Positions 34,023 through 45,536 are shown, counted from the stretch's first letter. The stretch: 64,000 bases of DNA from Chara braunii (GCA_003427395.1 BFEA01000232.1:1746475-1810474); one strand, 5' to 3'. Numbers and translations are program-made. Notes: generated by a model not told the origin, from the letters alone.

Positions 34023-36612
34023 CTACTCACTCATGGCCTCCTGGTTCTGCCTGTACAATTGTGGCCTACCCCCATCTAGAGCCCGCTCTACCACTCGCCC
34101 CTGTCTGTCGTACATCCTCCCATCACTCTCTGTCACTCTCCCAGCCGCCTTGTCCTTAAGGAACTTCGGGCATTCAAGAGCCCTATGTACGCCGTCCTTG
34201 CGGAAGAAGCACTGATCGTCTGATCTCCCTCGACACCTTCTCTTCTTCTTTTGGGACCCAGGCAACGGCGGTGTCTCGCTAGTTTCCCTGCTCATCTCGT
34301 GGCTCTGGGGCATACTCCATGACTCTGCCGGTCTTGCCTCCATCATCTGGGTACTCGGCCCTACTAGCATCTCATCTCCCTCGGGTCGGTACGCTGGAGA
34401 GTCCAATCTCAGTGACCTACCCTCGCGGACTCCTCCCATCGCAGTCGCCCCCTCGCCCCTATACAGGTCAGAAGGCTGGGGGGTCACAGCAGTCGCTGAC
34501 TCGCTCATAACTTCCTGCTGCTGCTCTGAGATGTGCTCTCCTGAGTCAGCTCCAGTAGCCCAAGAGCCTAACTGCGTCCTCAGCTCCCCTATCTCTGGCA
34601 CGCGCTCCGGGGTCTCCTGCCTCTGAGGCCCTCCTGATGGCATGTCCAGCTCCATAGCTGCCACCAACTCGTCCAGTCGAGACGCGTCTCCCCCCATTAC
34701 CTCCGGCTCAGTGGATGCTGTTGTTCCCATAAGGGCACCCTCCTGCACCTCCAAAAGGATCGTAGGGGACTCCTCTGTGGGGCCTCCCTCCGCCACTGGA
34801 GGTTGGGGTCTCTGCGCCGGTTCGTCCCCAGGAACCTCAATCGTCATAGCGGTGGCCTGTTGCGAGGCCAACTCCGTGGGAGTCCTGAAATTGAACCTCC
34901 TCTCCTCGGCCTCCCGCCTTGCAGCCGCCTCTGTTGGGTCCAGGAATACCTTTCCCATTCCCTCTTGTTGTGGCGTCTCTGTCGTTCCTTCCTGGCCAAA
35001 GAGCCCCTGTACCTTCTTCTCCTGGATACCATACCGGCTCTGCTCCGTCTAGTCGACCACCTTTGTGGCCGAGAGCCTCTCTACCATTGCCGCCATGTCT
35101 TGGAGCCTCTTCTCCCACTTCGCCTCCTTGGCTTCCATGCGGGACCTCCACGCTTGGTTCTCTGCCCTCTCTTCCACCAACTGGGTGGACAACTGTCCCA
35201 CTTCTAATCTCGAGGCTGCCAACTCATCGCTGAGCATGGAGTACCGTTGGAAGGACGAGATCCCACCTCACCTATCCTCCTGTCTGTACGCTCAATCTCC
35301 ATCCTGGCGGCTGAAAATCCCAAGTCCTCTGTCTCTCGTGCCTCGCCCACCCTCGCATTCCCCTGTCCTGCCTCTTGTGACCTCAGGCGAGCAGCATCCC
35401 TCTCACCCTCATAGCTGGCCCAAGCCTCGCTAATCCTCTGCTCGCTCGTCGGAGGGTCAATTGGCGGCTTTGGCGCTTCACCTGCGGCCTCCATCCTAAT
35501 CTTCTCCTAGTATAACTCCTCGAGGCGTACCTGCACCCTCGCGCGCTTCTCTTCTTTCGTCTCCCCTGATGGCCTCCTTGGCCGCGCCTCATGGGCCTCT
35601 CGCAGTGGGTCTCTCTCACTTGTCCCCTCCTCTGTGGGTGGCGGCCCTGGCGGAGGCTCCTGGAGGTCGGCACCTCCACATCCATGCGTGCACCTGTAGG
35701 CTCAGTTAGTTGCGGCGCCACATTAGTAGGTGTCCTCGCCCTCTCGCCCTCCTCTGGCCCCGCCCGTGTTGGAGGTGGCGTAGTAGCTTCCGATGGAGGC
35801 CCCAACGCCTGAGCTGGCCCCGTGGCCTGAACTGGCTCCACCGCCTGGGCGGCCTCTGCTGGCCCCTCTCGCTGTGCTAAGGCCTTTCGGCCCCCCCTGG
35901 TCGTAGTGGCCCCTCTCACCTCTAGGCCCCGTGGCCTCTTACTCCTCTGTCGTCTCTCCACCCTGGGCTCTGGTCTCTCGGGCTCCAGTCGTCGAAATGC
36001 CTGTCTCAACTGGGCCTGGCAGTCCTCCCAGTCGTGCGCCCTGTCTCAGATCTGCCTCGCCCCCAGCCTCTCCGCCCTTCGCGTCCAGAGGGGCAACATC
36101 TGCATCCACTCCTCCTGCCCAGCCCCCTGGTCGTGCATATACTGCTCGTAGGCAGGGATGAACTCCTCTGCATTGCCTTCCTCCAACCGAATAGGCAACC
36201 CATCTGGTCCCAACGACGAAGCCCTCAGCATCTGCATCCTCGCCTCCACATCCTGCCAGGTCAAAGCCTCCTCCCGGATGTGCGCAATATGCTCCTCAAA
36301 ACGCCCAACTCCCCTCAGGTGCCGTATCCTCCCCAAGGTAGACCAGCCCCCCCGTGTTGCATGTGCCTGGTAGGAGTCCAGAAAAAACTCTATGTTATCG
36401 TCGTCGAAGACAGGTGTAGAATCCCTCTCAGATGGTCTGCGCGAGTCATCCCCTCCTGATGCTCCCTGAGGCCTCTGTCGTGGCCGCACGCCCCTCCCGC
36501 CTCTCTGCATGGCTGTCTTCGAAAAGTCAGACCTGCACAACAGGCGAGAGAAATGCAAGCAGGCACACAACAAGGTTAGCCCTCGGTTCATCGAGTTTTT
36601 ATGATAACACAC
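34023..36612 (-). pseudogene. Second gag-like ORF after integrase
   Basis: Starts within 90-200 nt of the integrase stop. From the N terminus: an Arg-rich lead; a capsid-like helical region (NIEFFLDSYQAHATRGGW, then NAEEFIPAYEQYMHDQG, EEWMQMLPLWTRRAERLG and WEDCQAQLRQAFRRL); a Pro/Arg/Glu-rich middle; a coiled coil (SRLEVGQLSTQLVEERAE, about 35,049-35,230); an acidic Ser/Thr-rich stretch; and a CCHC-like CFFRKDGVHRALEC at 34,170-34,211, whose second Cys is Arg. Lesions: TGA at 36,046, frame change near 35,590, TAG near 35,510, frame change near 35,250, TAG at 35,049. In function it should bind nucleic acid and form particles like Gag. It is unusual to find this after pol. Confidence 0.65.
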
Positions 36613-36700
36613 ATGCCTTTTCCTACTCCCTCACCTGCCTCAATCATAACATGCAACACCTCAAGGACTAGTCCACTATGAAGAACGTAAAATTCTTTAC

Positions 36701-38141
36701 CTATTCTCTAGCCACGAATTTCTTCAGCCTGGTCCCTGATACCCAATCCTGCCAGCCTGTCCCGTCCAGCTCCTCGATATGATAGGCCCCAAATTCAACA
36801 CATCGCAAAATTCTATAGGGGCCCATCCATCTCTTGTCGAGCTTCCTCGACCATTGCTTCTCCTGAGAGGAGTCGTACAGTAACACGACGTCCCGCACTG
36901 CCAACGACTCCCTCCTTACTCGCGCCATCTGGTCCCACCTCATCTTATCTTCCATGCGGCTCCTTTCTACCTGACCAGCGGCCTCTCGCAATCTTTCTTC
37001 GGCCGCCCCCACTTGCCGCGCCCGAATATAGAGCAGTTCTTCGAAGGACAGGTTCACCTCCAAGTCCTGGCCCCTCCACGTTTTCATAAAGCTTTCTATG
37101 GGAAACGTGGCGTGCCTCCCATACCATAGTGTGGCTGGCGCGTACTTGGTAGTCCTCTTTACGGTAACTTTCTCCATGAAAAAAGTTGTCCGTAGGAACT
37201 TTGGCCACTGGCCAGGCTTGCCCTCTGTCCACTTAGCCAGGAGATTCGTGATGGTGCTGTGCCCTCTCTCCACAGGAGCGTTCGCTTGAGGGTGCGCGGC
37301 CGTAGTATAGTTGGCCACTACGCCATACCCTGCAAGCAATGTTCTCACCTCATTGCAGGTAAACTCTGATCCTTGATCCATCACGAACTCCTTGACAAAA
37401 GGATATCGCAGGTAATACTCCTCGATGCAGGTTGCCAAAACCGAGTCAGTCTTCGTCCGGATAGCTCGTCCATCCACAAACCCAGTAAGGTTGTCCCGTG
37501 CGTCGAAGATGTAGTTATGCTAGCATGAATAACAGGTCCAAGTGTACGACCGCACCTTCTTCCCTTTCCAACCTTGGGTGTAGGGGCTCTCCAGGCCTTT
37601 GCGCTGACCTCTCTTGGCAAGGTATACAGGACTCGCAGTATTTGATAACCATCGTCATCATCCCGTCCCAATGGTAGAGCTCGCTTATCTTCGCGCATGT
37701 GGCACGTACTCCTTTGTGCCCCCCTGCTATACCATCGTGTAGGGCTGCTATGATATCAATTTGCCGGTTCCTTCCGCACACGATCCTCTTGGGGTTCCCG
37801 ACCTGCCGCTTTATAAACAAGTGGCCGTCTCTTACCATATAGAGGTGCCTCATCTTCTGTGCCTTGGCACTTGCATCTCTATCCCTCATCTCACATGATA
37901 GGAGCAACCCCAATTCCCGGTAGATCCCATCGTACTCGTCCGCCCGAAACGCCTCCTTGATTTCTCCTTCCTCGAATTCGTCGTCCTGGCTTTCAGGAAC
38001 CAGAATCTCATTTTCCTCATGACTGAACGAGCCCTTCCGATCGAAGTCTCCTTGCAGGAGCGTATTGGTGAGCAGGTACATCCCTCCCATTAGTTGCTCA
38101 TGCTCCTCTACTTGAGTGGGGCCTTCTTCTATCGTCCTCAT
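36701..38141 (-). pseudogene. Integrase, Ty3/gypsy type, frameshifted
   Basis: The zinc-binding HHCC module is present: His residues in LHDGIAGGHKG, and Cys in YCESCIPCQE. In the catalytic core, the first Asp lies in VVHLDLLFM (codon 37,536-37,538), the second in FVMDQGSEFT (about 37,376) and the Glu in NAPVERGH (37,268-37,270), with exactly 35 residues between the last two. A one-base-type frame change near 37,520 separates the first Asp block (frame ending 37,515) from the rest (36,701-37,477). The C-terminal part ends WQDWVSGTRLKKFVARE without a chromodomain. It would insert the cDNA into the genome if intact. Confidence 0.85.
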
Positions 38142-38144
38142 TTC

Positions 38145-38906
38145 CTACACTAGGATGTGCGTTCCTGCCAATGCCAGTTTCATCATCCAAGCAACATCCT
38201 TGCTCCCCCACGGATCCTCCTCCTGAAAAGGCTTGAGGACCAACTCTTCCTTCTGCTCGTACCCCTTTGGCGCTAACCATATAGGGTGGCTGACGCAACT
38301 GGGTACTCGCAGCGACCACTCGTTTATATGCAGGCGGACGTCCTCCTCTTGGTCCAAAAACCCATCAACTGGTGGGGCGTCTTCTATTGATTCCTGGTTC
38401 GATTCGTCCCAGTTGATGCGGCTTAACCCATCTGCCCTCTTCTTGTTCGCTGGAATCCTCTCCAGCTCGAAATTAAACATCCAAATGTAGGTCAACCATC
38501 TTGCGACGGTTGGGTCAGATGGAGTGTAATTTTTCAGGGAGCATGCAAGTGCAGTGGGGTCCACCCTCAAAATGAGCCTCCGGCCGAAAACATAGTTCCG
38601 GAAGGTCCTTAGGCAATGAAGTACCGCCAGCGTCTCCTTCTTGAACTGAGAATAGTTCCTCTCAATCATATTGAGAGTGCGACTTTCGAATCTTAGCGGT
38701 CTCTCCTTCCCTTCAATGTCTGCCCGAATCAGGACTCCTCCTAAGGCAGTTGGCCCATCGTCCGTCTCAATGACGAATGACCTTTCCTCCGTGGCCACAT
38801 AGTTTGGCGCTCCCAATACCAAGCTCCCTTCCTTAAATTCTCCCTTCATCCTACCAACCGCCTCTTCCTGGTCCTCGCCCCTGACCCATTCCTGATCCTG
38901 ACGCAC
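38145..38906 (-). pseudogene. RNase H-like domain of pol, bounded by TAG codons
   Basis: 253 codons, in the same frame as RT upstream, beginning right after a TAG (38,907-38,909) and ending at a TAG (38,145-38,147). The motif FVIETDDGPTALGGVLI corresponds to the Ty3-type RNase H start (TDAS-type Asp), followed by YSQFKKETLAVLHCLRTFR with the catalytic Glu, then VDPTALACSL and RIPANKKRADGLSR, the typical end with the ADxLSR signature. It degrades the RNA strand of the RNA:DNA hybrid during reverse transcription. Confidence 0.85.
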
Positions 38907-40110
38907 CTACTTCCTTAAATGTTCCGTCTTTGTGGCAAAGTCCTTTACGAAGCTCCTCCAAAACCCGCATGTCCCAAGGAAGCTCCTCACATCCGTTATC
39001 GAGCGGAAGGGCACCGGCCACTCAAGGATCTTTTCTGTTTTCTTTACGTCGGGCCTTCGCCCACTCTCATTACAGACAAAACCTAGAATCGTGGCCTCCC
39101 TCATACAATGTTTCGACTTGGGGCCGCTTGTCGTCAGGTTAGGTTCCTCCAATAACCCCAGAACCCGATCGATGTCTTGGACATGTTTCCAGACAAAACG
39201 CCGCACACCGGGCATCACTTCGTCTTCCTCTTTCTCCTTCGGACCTTTGACCGCCAGGTCATCGATATAGGGCTGGGTAATATGTGGGTTGATCGTCTGC
39301 ATGGCTCTGATCATATGCCTCTGCACCATCGCTACTGCATTCGTCCAACCTTGAGGCGCCACGTTCATGTGAATCAACCCTCTGGGTGTGTGCATCGTCG
39401 TTACAGGCCTGTCTGGCGGGTATACAGGGAATTGGTCGTACCCAGAGTAGAGATCTATGAGCGAGATTATAGGCCTCCCTGGGCACGATTCTGACAATGC
39501 GTCCGCATTCGGCAACCCTCCCGCGTCCCGCATTGTCACCGCATTTAGCCGCTGCAAGTCATGCACCCACCTTAGCGTCCCATTTGGTTTAATAAAACAA
39601 AACCAAGGCGACGCGTACGGTCCGCTGGAATAGTCGGCCACGTGCGTCCGCATCTTGCCGTCCAGGTAGTCCACCACCTTCTTCTCCTCATCCGAATTTG
39701 GGTATCGTGCACCCCTTAGATTCCATGGCTCATGTGGAACAGTGTGGATTCGTATCATCAGAATCTTGTCCACATCCAGCCTCCCACGCTCGTCGTCATT
39801 GAACGCATATGCACGGTGCCTTTTCTTCATCAGTCCCACCATCAACGCTCTCTCCTGGGGTGACAGGAAGTCGGACTCCCCGATTATCAACTTCCCCTCA
39901 TTCTCGTCGTTGATACGGCACGGCCCGGCCAACGCCTGCTCCCGCATACGCCGTATCAATCCTCGTTCCCGCTCGTAGTAGGTTTCCTCATCCTCCGTGA
40001 TGAGCACAAGAACTGGGCGGCACTTCTTATCTACAGTCTTGTACCGCCTTTGGGAGCCCTGTTTAAGCCCTCCCCTAAAAAAGGCCGACTTGTTGTTCAG
40101 GCCTGGGCCA
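38907..40110 (-). pseudogene. Reverse transcriptase of Ty3/gypsy element
   Basis: The frame is open from about 40,105 to a TAG at 38,907. RT motifs in order: SSGPYASPWFCFIKPNGTLR, DLQRLNAVTMRDAGG, ISLIDLYSGYDQFPV (motif A, Asp in SLIDLYSGYDQ), TPRGLIHMNVAPQGWTNA (motif B) and QPYIDDLAVKG (motif C, YIDD at 39,258-39,269), then LGFVCNESGRRPDVKK and VRSFLGTCGFWRSF. The catalytic aspartates are intact. The frame is -1 relative to the protease frame, which ends in a TGA near 40,098. RT copies element RNA into DNA in cytoplasmic particles. Confidence 0.92.
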
Positions 40111-41886
40111 TTGCAGGGCCTCCTCCCCCTCCTGAAAGCCGATACACCAACTCCACCTCTCCCACTTGAGGGTTCTCCAAAACCTGTTCCCTCAATGCCT
40201 TAATGACCTCCAGGTCTGCCATGTCATGAGCCGACACCACCTTCATGGCCTTATTCAGATCTGTGAGGCTCAGTGTCAGCACCTCAGCCTTATCCTCCTC
40301 CTCGGGCACTTCCCAAAGTCGTCTTCGCTCATTTTCCGATTCCTCAAAGGTGAATGAGCCGAGATTAAGCCTATTCCTCCCGCTCCCCGGCCTCGTGTTC
40401 TGACAGGTGATAACTTCATAATTCCCACATGCTGGGTCGCATAGGAGCAGGATCATTGTCCCGTCGTGCTTATTAAAAATCAACATCTCCGTCGACATAG
40501 GAACGACCTTCCTAGAAGGATGGGATGATCGACATCGGGCATGACGAAGAAGCACGTCCTAGCTCGCACTTTCCCAATCTCTATAATCACATTAGACGTC
40601 GTGCCGCAAAAAGCGGCCTTGCAATTGGCGCCATGCAGCATGCCATGGTCCGAGCGGTCGATTTCCATGCCTATCATCACCGCCTCCTTCTCCCTGATAA
40701 TATTCATTTCTGCGCCCGTGTCCACCATCCCAATGCACTTCTGGTTCTTTATCACCAGATCCACCTGCCCACACGCCACACATTTCCAATCCATCCTTGT
40801 CCCTGCCTCAGTCCACTCCACCTCCCTGGGCAGGACCGTACTTAGGTGGACATTTGGTACCAGCCTTCGCGAGAGTCGCCCTTTCAACTCACCACGGAGC
40901 CTTGGCGCCGACGCCAAGATATCCTCTAAGTTCATCAAGTCATTGTGGCCTTCCAAGAGCTTGTCCACCATCCGCTCCACATCAAAGCCTTCTTTCATCC
41001 GGACCGCGTACTTCTTCCTCTTAGGCACGCTGTCAGGCAGGCTTGGCTCGGCCTCCTCCCGGGCTCCTCTCTTTTTGGCCCTCAGCTCCGCCCGCTGATC
41101 CTCCTCTTGTCGGAGCCTCTCATCCTCTTCATCGTCATCCTCTTCCTCTTCCTCCCGGACCTCCACCACCTCTTTCCTACGTTCTGGCTCAGGCTCCTTT
41201 TGAGGGGGTGCCTGACTGGGCTCTCGGCTAGGCCCAACCTTGTTTTGGCTCCTAGTCCGAGCCGCCTGCGGTGCCCTCCCATGTGACGTGGGGGGTCTAT
41301 AGGCCATACCTGACCTAGGGCCCGTCCCTACGGTCGCCACTCTTGGGCACACTTGTTGTCCTGGCGAAGGCTCTGGCCCGGAGTCATAAAGGATGACCTC
41401 AGGCAGGTTGGCCTCCCACTCTCGGACTTCTTCACACAGGGTTTGCAGTTTCCGCTGGTATTTCCCCACTTTTTCCAGCAGATCTTCCATCCTCCCCAGG
41501 AGGAGTATAACTGGCTCTCCTTCGCCTTCCTGCCCCTCATCATCCGATTCGACGACTATTGGCTCCTCTCTTATAGTCCCTGCCTTTAGCCGCTGGTTGA
41601 CCTCCTCGTTATCCCCCACAATCTCCTCGACCCTTACGGTCGGCTCTTCCTTCTCTTGCCACATCCTAAACATTGTCGGGGGTGCTGTGGGCCCCGCTGC
41701 TGCTCGCCAGAGAGCCTCTTGCCTGATCCCTCTCGGGGTCCTGGGGTCAATATGCTCACCCCACTTATCATATATGTCCCCGTCCATACAAGAGGAGATT
41801 AACCCTGACAATTCATCCTCCCGCCGCAGCTCGCAGAACCGCACCGTGTGGCCTACATCGCCACAATGCCAGCAGGTGGCATTTCG
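40097..41886 (-). pseudogene. Gag C-terminus (CCHC) and aspartic protease
   Basis: Immediately after a TAG (41,887-41,889), the frame encodes a perfect knuckle, CWHCGDVGHTVRFC (C-x2-C-x4-H-x4-C). Then come an acidic, Pro/Glu-rich region, a D/E run (EEEEEDDDEEDERL) and a basic patch. The retropepsin follows: KCIGMVDTGAEMNII, with DTGA at 40,711-40,722, and FVMPDVDHPILLGRSFL near the end (typical ILG block). A frame change near 40,490 moves into the next open piece (40,097-40,555), which ends at a TGA. The protease would cut the polyprotein. The knuckle packages RNA. Confidence 0.85.
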
Positions 41887-43220
41887 CTAATCAAAGCGGG
41901 GCCTCCCATACCCTTGACCCCCTCCCTGGCCGCCTCGGCCAACTTGGCCCTGGCCCCTTTGACCATTCCAACCACCTGCGCGATCCCCCACCATTTCCTC
42001 CTCGGCCCCGGCCACCACCTCCTCGACCCCCTTGACCTCGGCCTCCATTGCCTTGCCCACCTTGTCCTTGGTTTCCTCCCCCGGCCACGCTAGCCTGCGA
42101 GGCCTGACTCTGAGCCGCGGGGTAGCTCGGGGGCCCCATACTTGCCGTTGGGCCCGCATAAGGGACCATTTGCCCAGGCTGAGTTTGACTACCCCCGCAC
42201 GAGGTGCAGTGATTGCAACTGCGTCAGGATGCAGGCTGACAATGCGGCACCCAGTGCCCACAAGCCGCCGGCGGCCCCATACACAACGGCCTGGCCGTCG
42301 CCGACGTTGTTGTGGCAGCAGGTGACGGCGCAGCAATCGCTTGCGGGACCTGCCCTTTTTCGGATCCTTGACCGCCCACTTGTAAATTCCGCTGCTTCCT
42401 CTGGGCCTTGGTTAGGATCTGGGAGCCCGTCTCTTCTCCGCCATAGTCCTCGCGCCTAGCCTCCTCTTCCACTGCCCCCGACGCCCGGCCTTGGGCGACG
42501 GTCACTCCCCTCTTTTGCACTTCCGCCTCATTATCATACCCCAGCGTTGCCAATACGTCCGTGACGATCCTCTTCACCCCTGGGGTTCCGGACGCGGTGG
42601 CGTCCCTTTCCTTTCTCTTGCGCCTTTGCAGCCGCACCTGGTGCTGCTCCACCTGGTCCAGGCTCCCCTCTTCCACCCCCTTGTCAATAGTGGCCCAGGT
42701 GAGTTTCTCATTTCCCCTTCCCTGACCCGTCAGCTCCGAGGCCTCCGAGCCAGTAAGCAAACCCAAAAAATATGGCACACTGCGTTTCTTCGGAGATCCC
42801 ATGCACCTTCCGCGCCTTCCTTTTAAACTCATGCACAAACGCCCCAATCGTGGAGAAGTCATCCTTGCTCATGGCCTCCAAATCCGCCATGGTCAACAAG
42901 CCATCCCCCAACCTGTACTTTCTCTGCATCATGTCCCTAAACCTCGCCCAACTACCATTGGCGGCATCCACGACTTTGCGCACTTCCTGATGGTGGCTAT
43001 GAAGGACATATCTTAGGACTTGCTGGAGCTGGACCTCGTCCGACAGCCCCACCAGTGCTTGCTCCGTCAGGTCCAGCCAGTCGGACACCCGTTCTCCCTT
43101 GAAGTGGAAAGTGTCAACCTTCGGGACATTGTTCGGCGCTCTCTCGCGCTTATCCAGGGCATCGATGAGGTCGTCGAGCGTTGCAAGCTTTCTCCCACCG
43201 TCCGCCATCTCCTCAGACAT
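41887..43220 (-). pseudogene. Gag capsid region of the gypsy element
   Basis: Starts at ATG 43,218-43,220 (SEEMADGGRKLATLDDL). The first 150 codons have a Gag-type helical domain: FHFKGERVSDWLDLTEQA, QQVLRYVLHSHHQEVRK, WARFRDMMQRKYRLGDG and FVHEFKRKARKVHGI. At a T6 run near 42,770 the frame changes by one base. The continuing frame is Lys/Arg/Gln-rich to about 42,230. A Gly/Arg-rich RGG-like segment (42,169-41,890) then precedes the knuckle, with another frame change near 42,000. Ends at TAG 41,887-41,889, in frame with the CCHC motif. Confidence 0.85.
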
Positions 43221-43610
43221 TTTGATTAACTGCCTTCGGCTTCGATCCCCCTGTTATAAGAAGCGATAGGACGAAAGGTTCCACTCAGCAGTCCATTCCT
43301 TCACGATCCTGTCGGACCGACCACCTAAATACCCGACACTCTAGACCTGGCAGACATTTCTCTCTCTACTTCCTGCCTCCTTTGGGTTCACCTAGGTAAG
43401 ACCCATTCTCATCACCGAATTCACTCACATACTCACCTCGTTCAAACCATCAGTCGAACCATCAATCAGATCAGCACACATTCGCACACAACCATATGGA
43501 TTACTATACAATTCGTCTCATAGTTCTCCCTCTATCCACTCATGTGCCTAGTTCTCCCTCAATCTCATACCCGGATGTCGTTCCACCAGGGACAACGGTA
43601 GGCTTCCGTT

Positions 43611-43629
43611 ATCCCCGGCAACGGCGCCA
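43611..43629 (-). other. Primer-binding site, tRNA-Asp type
   Basis: On the - strand TGGCGCCGTTGCCGGGGAT is complementary to the 3' end of plant-type tRNA-Asp (...ATCCCCGGCAACGGCGCCA). It lies about 390 nt upstream of the gag ATG and two bases from a ...GACA end (TGTC on the + strand at 43,632), as expected for an LTR boundary. Confidence 0.85.
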
Positions 43630-43631
43630 CC

Positions 43632-45180
43632 TGTCGAGCGCATCGGTCCGGCACCTCACGTGGCGGTGCGGGACCCTCTCGGCCGCGTCACGCAGGAGTT
43701 GGACCAACCTCGACACGAACACGCAAATGGGGCTTCCTTAGGCCGCTCCAGCCGAGTGCGCCAGCCATACCTCTCGCGAGCCCCGACAACAGGATAGGGC
43801 CTACGCGAGGCACAACTTGCCTCCACCTTACGGGAGCTGTCACCTCCCTTCGGTGGGCGTATCCCCGCCGAACTACCAGTCCACAATACGAAACCTACTC
43901 AATTGCAATCGTAGAGGTGGAGCAGCCGAGGGCGTTTCTCGTTCACTGTAGGATAGCGGGTATGCACGGTAATACGCCTATCAGACCCGCACGCGAACCA
44001 TCATCTTGGGGAGCTGAGGTTCCAAGCGCGGCTCGTCGTCGGTCGACTAGGACGCATCCCACACACCACGCGCACACCACTCTACGAGCACAAAATTAAA
44101 ACATACACGCGCACACATACAACACGATATGAGACACAACGCGACAAACGCTCCTAGCCCCTCGGTAGCTAACCCATAACTTCCCGATACGGAGATCGGA
44201 CAAGCGTCACGCGCGCGAGTTAGTATAAAACTGCGCGGACGCAGGCTATCCCATATCGGCTCGCAATGCAGACGTACGCAAGCAGTCACGATGATGGCGT
44301 ACTATGTAGTGCCCACAATTGTGCGGTCCTTGTTAATCTCGAGGGTCGCATTCGACACTCAAGTGTCAGCTGACACACGCCTTGAGGGTTAATCTCTCGG
44401 CGCTAGACAACCGCCACACGCGGTTGAAAACCACACCCTCTTCTGCACCCTGTGCAGAGGGGTTGAGTAGACAACTTTAAGCTGTCGTGGCGGTCAAACG
44501 TCAAGGAGTTTGACTTTGAAGGCTGCCACGGACTACAACGCCCAACCATAAAAAACCCTAAAAAGCAGATGAATGGGCCGAGGGCCCCCTCTTATTCCAC
44601 CCAGGGTCGTGATCTTTTGGGGGTACCCTCTCTCTCCTTGGGTAATGCTCACGACCTACAATAACCTCAGCGTTTGCGTCTACGTGCGAGCCTCCCGATC
44701 CCATAACCTCTGGGCGTTGGGGCGGCGAAGCATCGTACACAGGATTTTTACATAAGGTTGCGCGGCTGCTGGCCAGTCCCATACCGACCAACAATGTCGG
44801 TCATATGTGGTAATCGCGGCCCCGGCCTCGCGAACCCCCACAATAAATACACCCAAGCATACACACATAGGGGAGATAAAATTACGACGATCACTGCCCG
44901 CAGGCACTGTGGGACTTCTTACAGCCATAAGTACATATATGAGATCGCAGGCAATCCCAAATCCAAATCCGAGCCACAAGGTCTACCTGCAATCACATCA
45001 AAGAGTCGAGTAGCAACCACGCACTACACAGAGTCAACCCCAACGAATCTCCACAGTCATACCCCTTGCTTTAGCCATGCAAGCCCCAATCTCCCGTCCA
45101 ACCAACCATAATTAAATACTCAGTACCTTCGTTAAATAAAAGTCCGGGTGAAACCCTCAACAAACAACAAAGTCACCAGG
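43632..45180 (-). mobile_element. Putative 5' LTR region of the gypsy element
   Basis: The sequence beyond the primer site should be the 5' LTR. It is gene-free and GC-rich. It contains a self-complementary region at about 44,330-44,420 (CACTCAAGTGTCAGCTGACA; CGCCACACGCGGTTG). I cannot fix its outer end, and I see no copy of it downstream of the element near 32-34 kb. Confidence 0.4.
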
Positions 45181-45502
45181 GCTAAAGTCTTTTAGGTTGG
45201 GTATGAAGAGTGAGTTGGAATTGAGTCGTAGACCGACGAATTGGCAACCAACCTGTTATCAGTGATAACAGAAGGCGATCCTTGTAGCATCAAGCTGACG
45301 CTAGCCCAAATCCTGAATCGAACGTCCAAGAAAGGCCTGTACCATGAGACAGGTCAAGGCCCAAACAAAACATCAGCCTATGGGGATGAACCTCTATAAT
45401 ACATCCTCATTCATAGCTATGTGCCAACTAAGTCTAAGCCTACCTCTACGCCAGCGCCCAAAGCAAAGGTAGACTAATGGCAGGATCTCCCCTATTCAGG
45501 GT

Positions 45503-45520
45503 GGATCGCCAGAATCGCCA
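45503..45520 (-). other. Second primer-site-like LTR junction
   Basis: On the - strand ...TTGACA, two bases, then TGGCGATTCTGGCGATCC. The architecture is identical to 43,611-43,632 (LTR end ..GACA, GG, TGGCG..). I cannot name the tRNA. It suggests that a second element's LTR starts at 45,523 and extends to higher coordinates. Confidence 0.4.
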
Positions 45521-45536
45521 CCTGTCAAAATATAAT

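Larger units (their letters stand above)
34023..43632 (-). mobile_element. Ty3/gypsy-type LTR retrotransposon, defective
   Basis: Domain order on the - strand is primer site, gag with CCHC, aspartic protease, RT, RNase H, integrase. Integrase after RNase H is the Ty3/gypsy order (Ty1/copia has it before RT). An additional gag-like ORF follows integrase. Catalytic motifs are mostly intact (DTGA, YIDD, D-D35-E), but the reading frame carries in-frame TAG stops at 41,887, 38,907 and 38,145 and frame changes near 42,770, 42,000, 40,490 and 37,520. The copy is therefore dead as it stands but not ancient. No chromodomain is seen at the integrase C terminus. Confidence 0.9.

Noticed and set aside
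36701-36800. Chromodomain at the integrase C terminus
   Set aside because: The C-terminal residues lack the aromatic cage pattern; the frame ends shortly after the GPY-like segment.
40097-40130. Programmed -1 frameshift between protease and RT
   Set aside because: The RT frame is -1 relative to the protease frame, but I find no X XXY YYZ slippery heptamer in the overlap. With many other lesions present, mutation is the simpler explanation.
34319-41890. Many + strand open frames opposite the retrotransposon
   Set aside because: They are shadows of the - strand gag-pol and the post-integrase ORF, and none has a domain.
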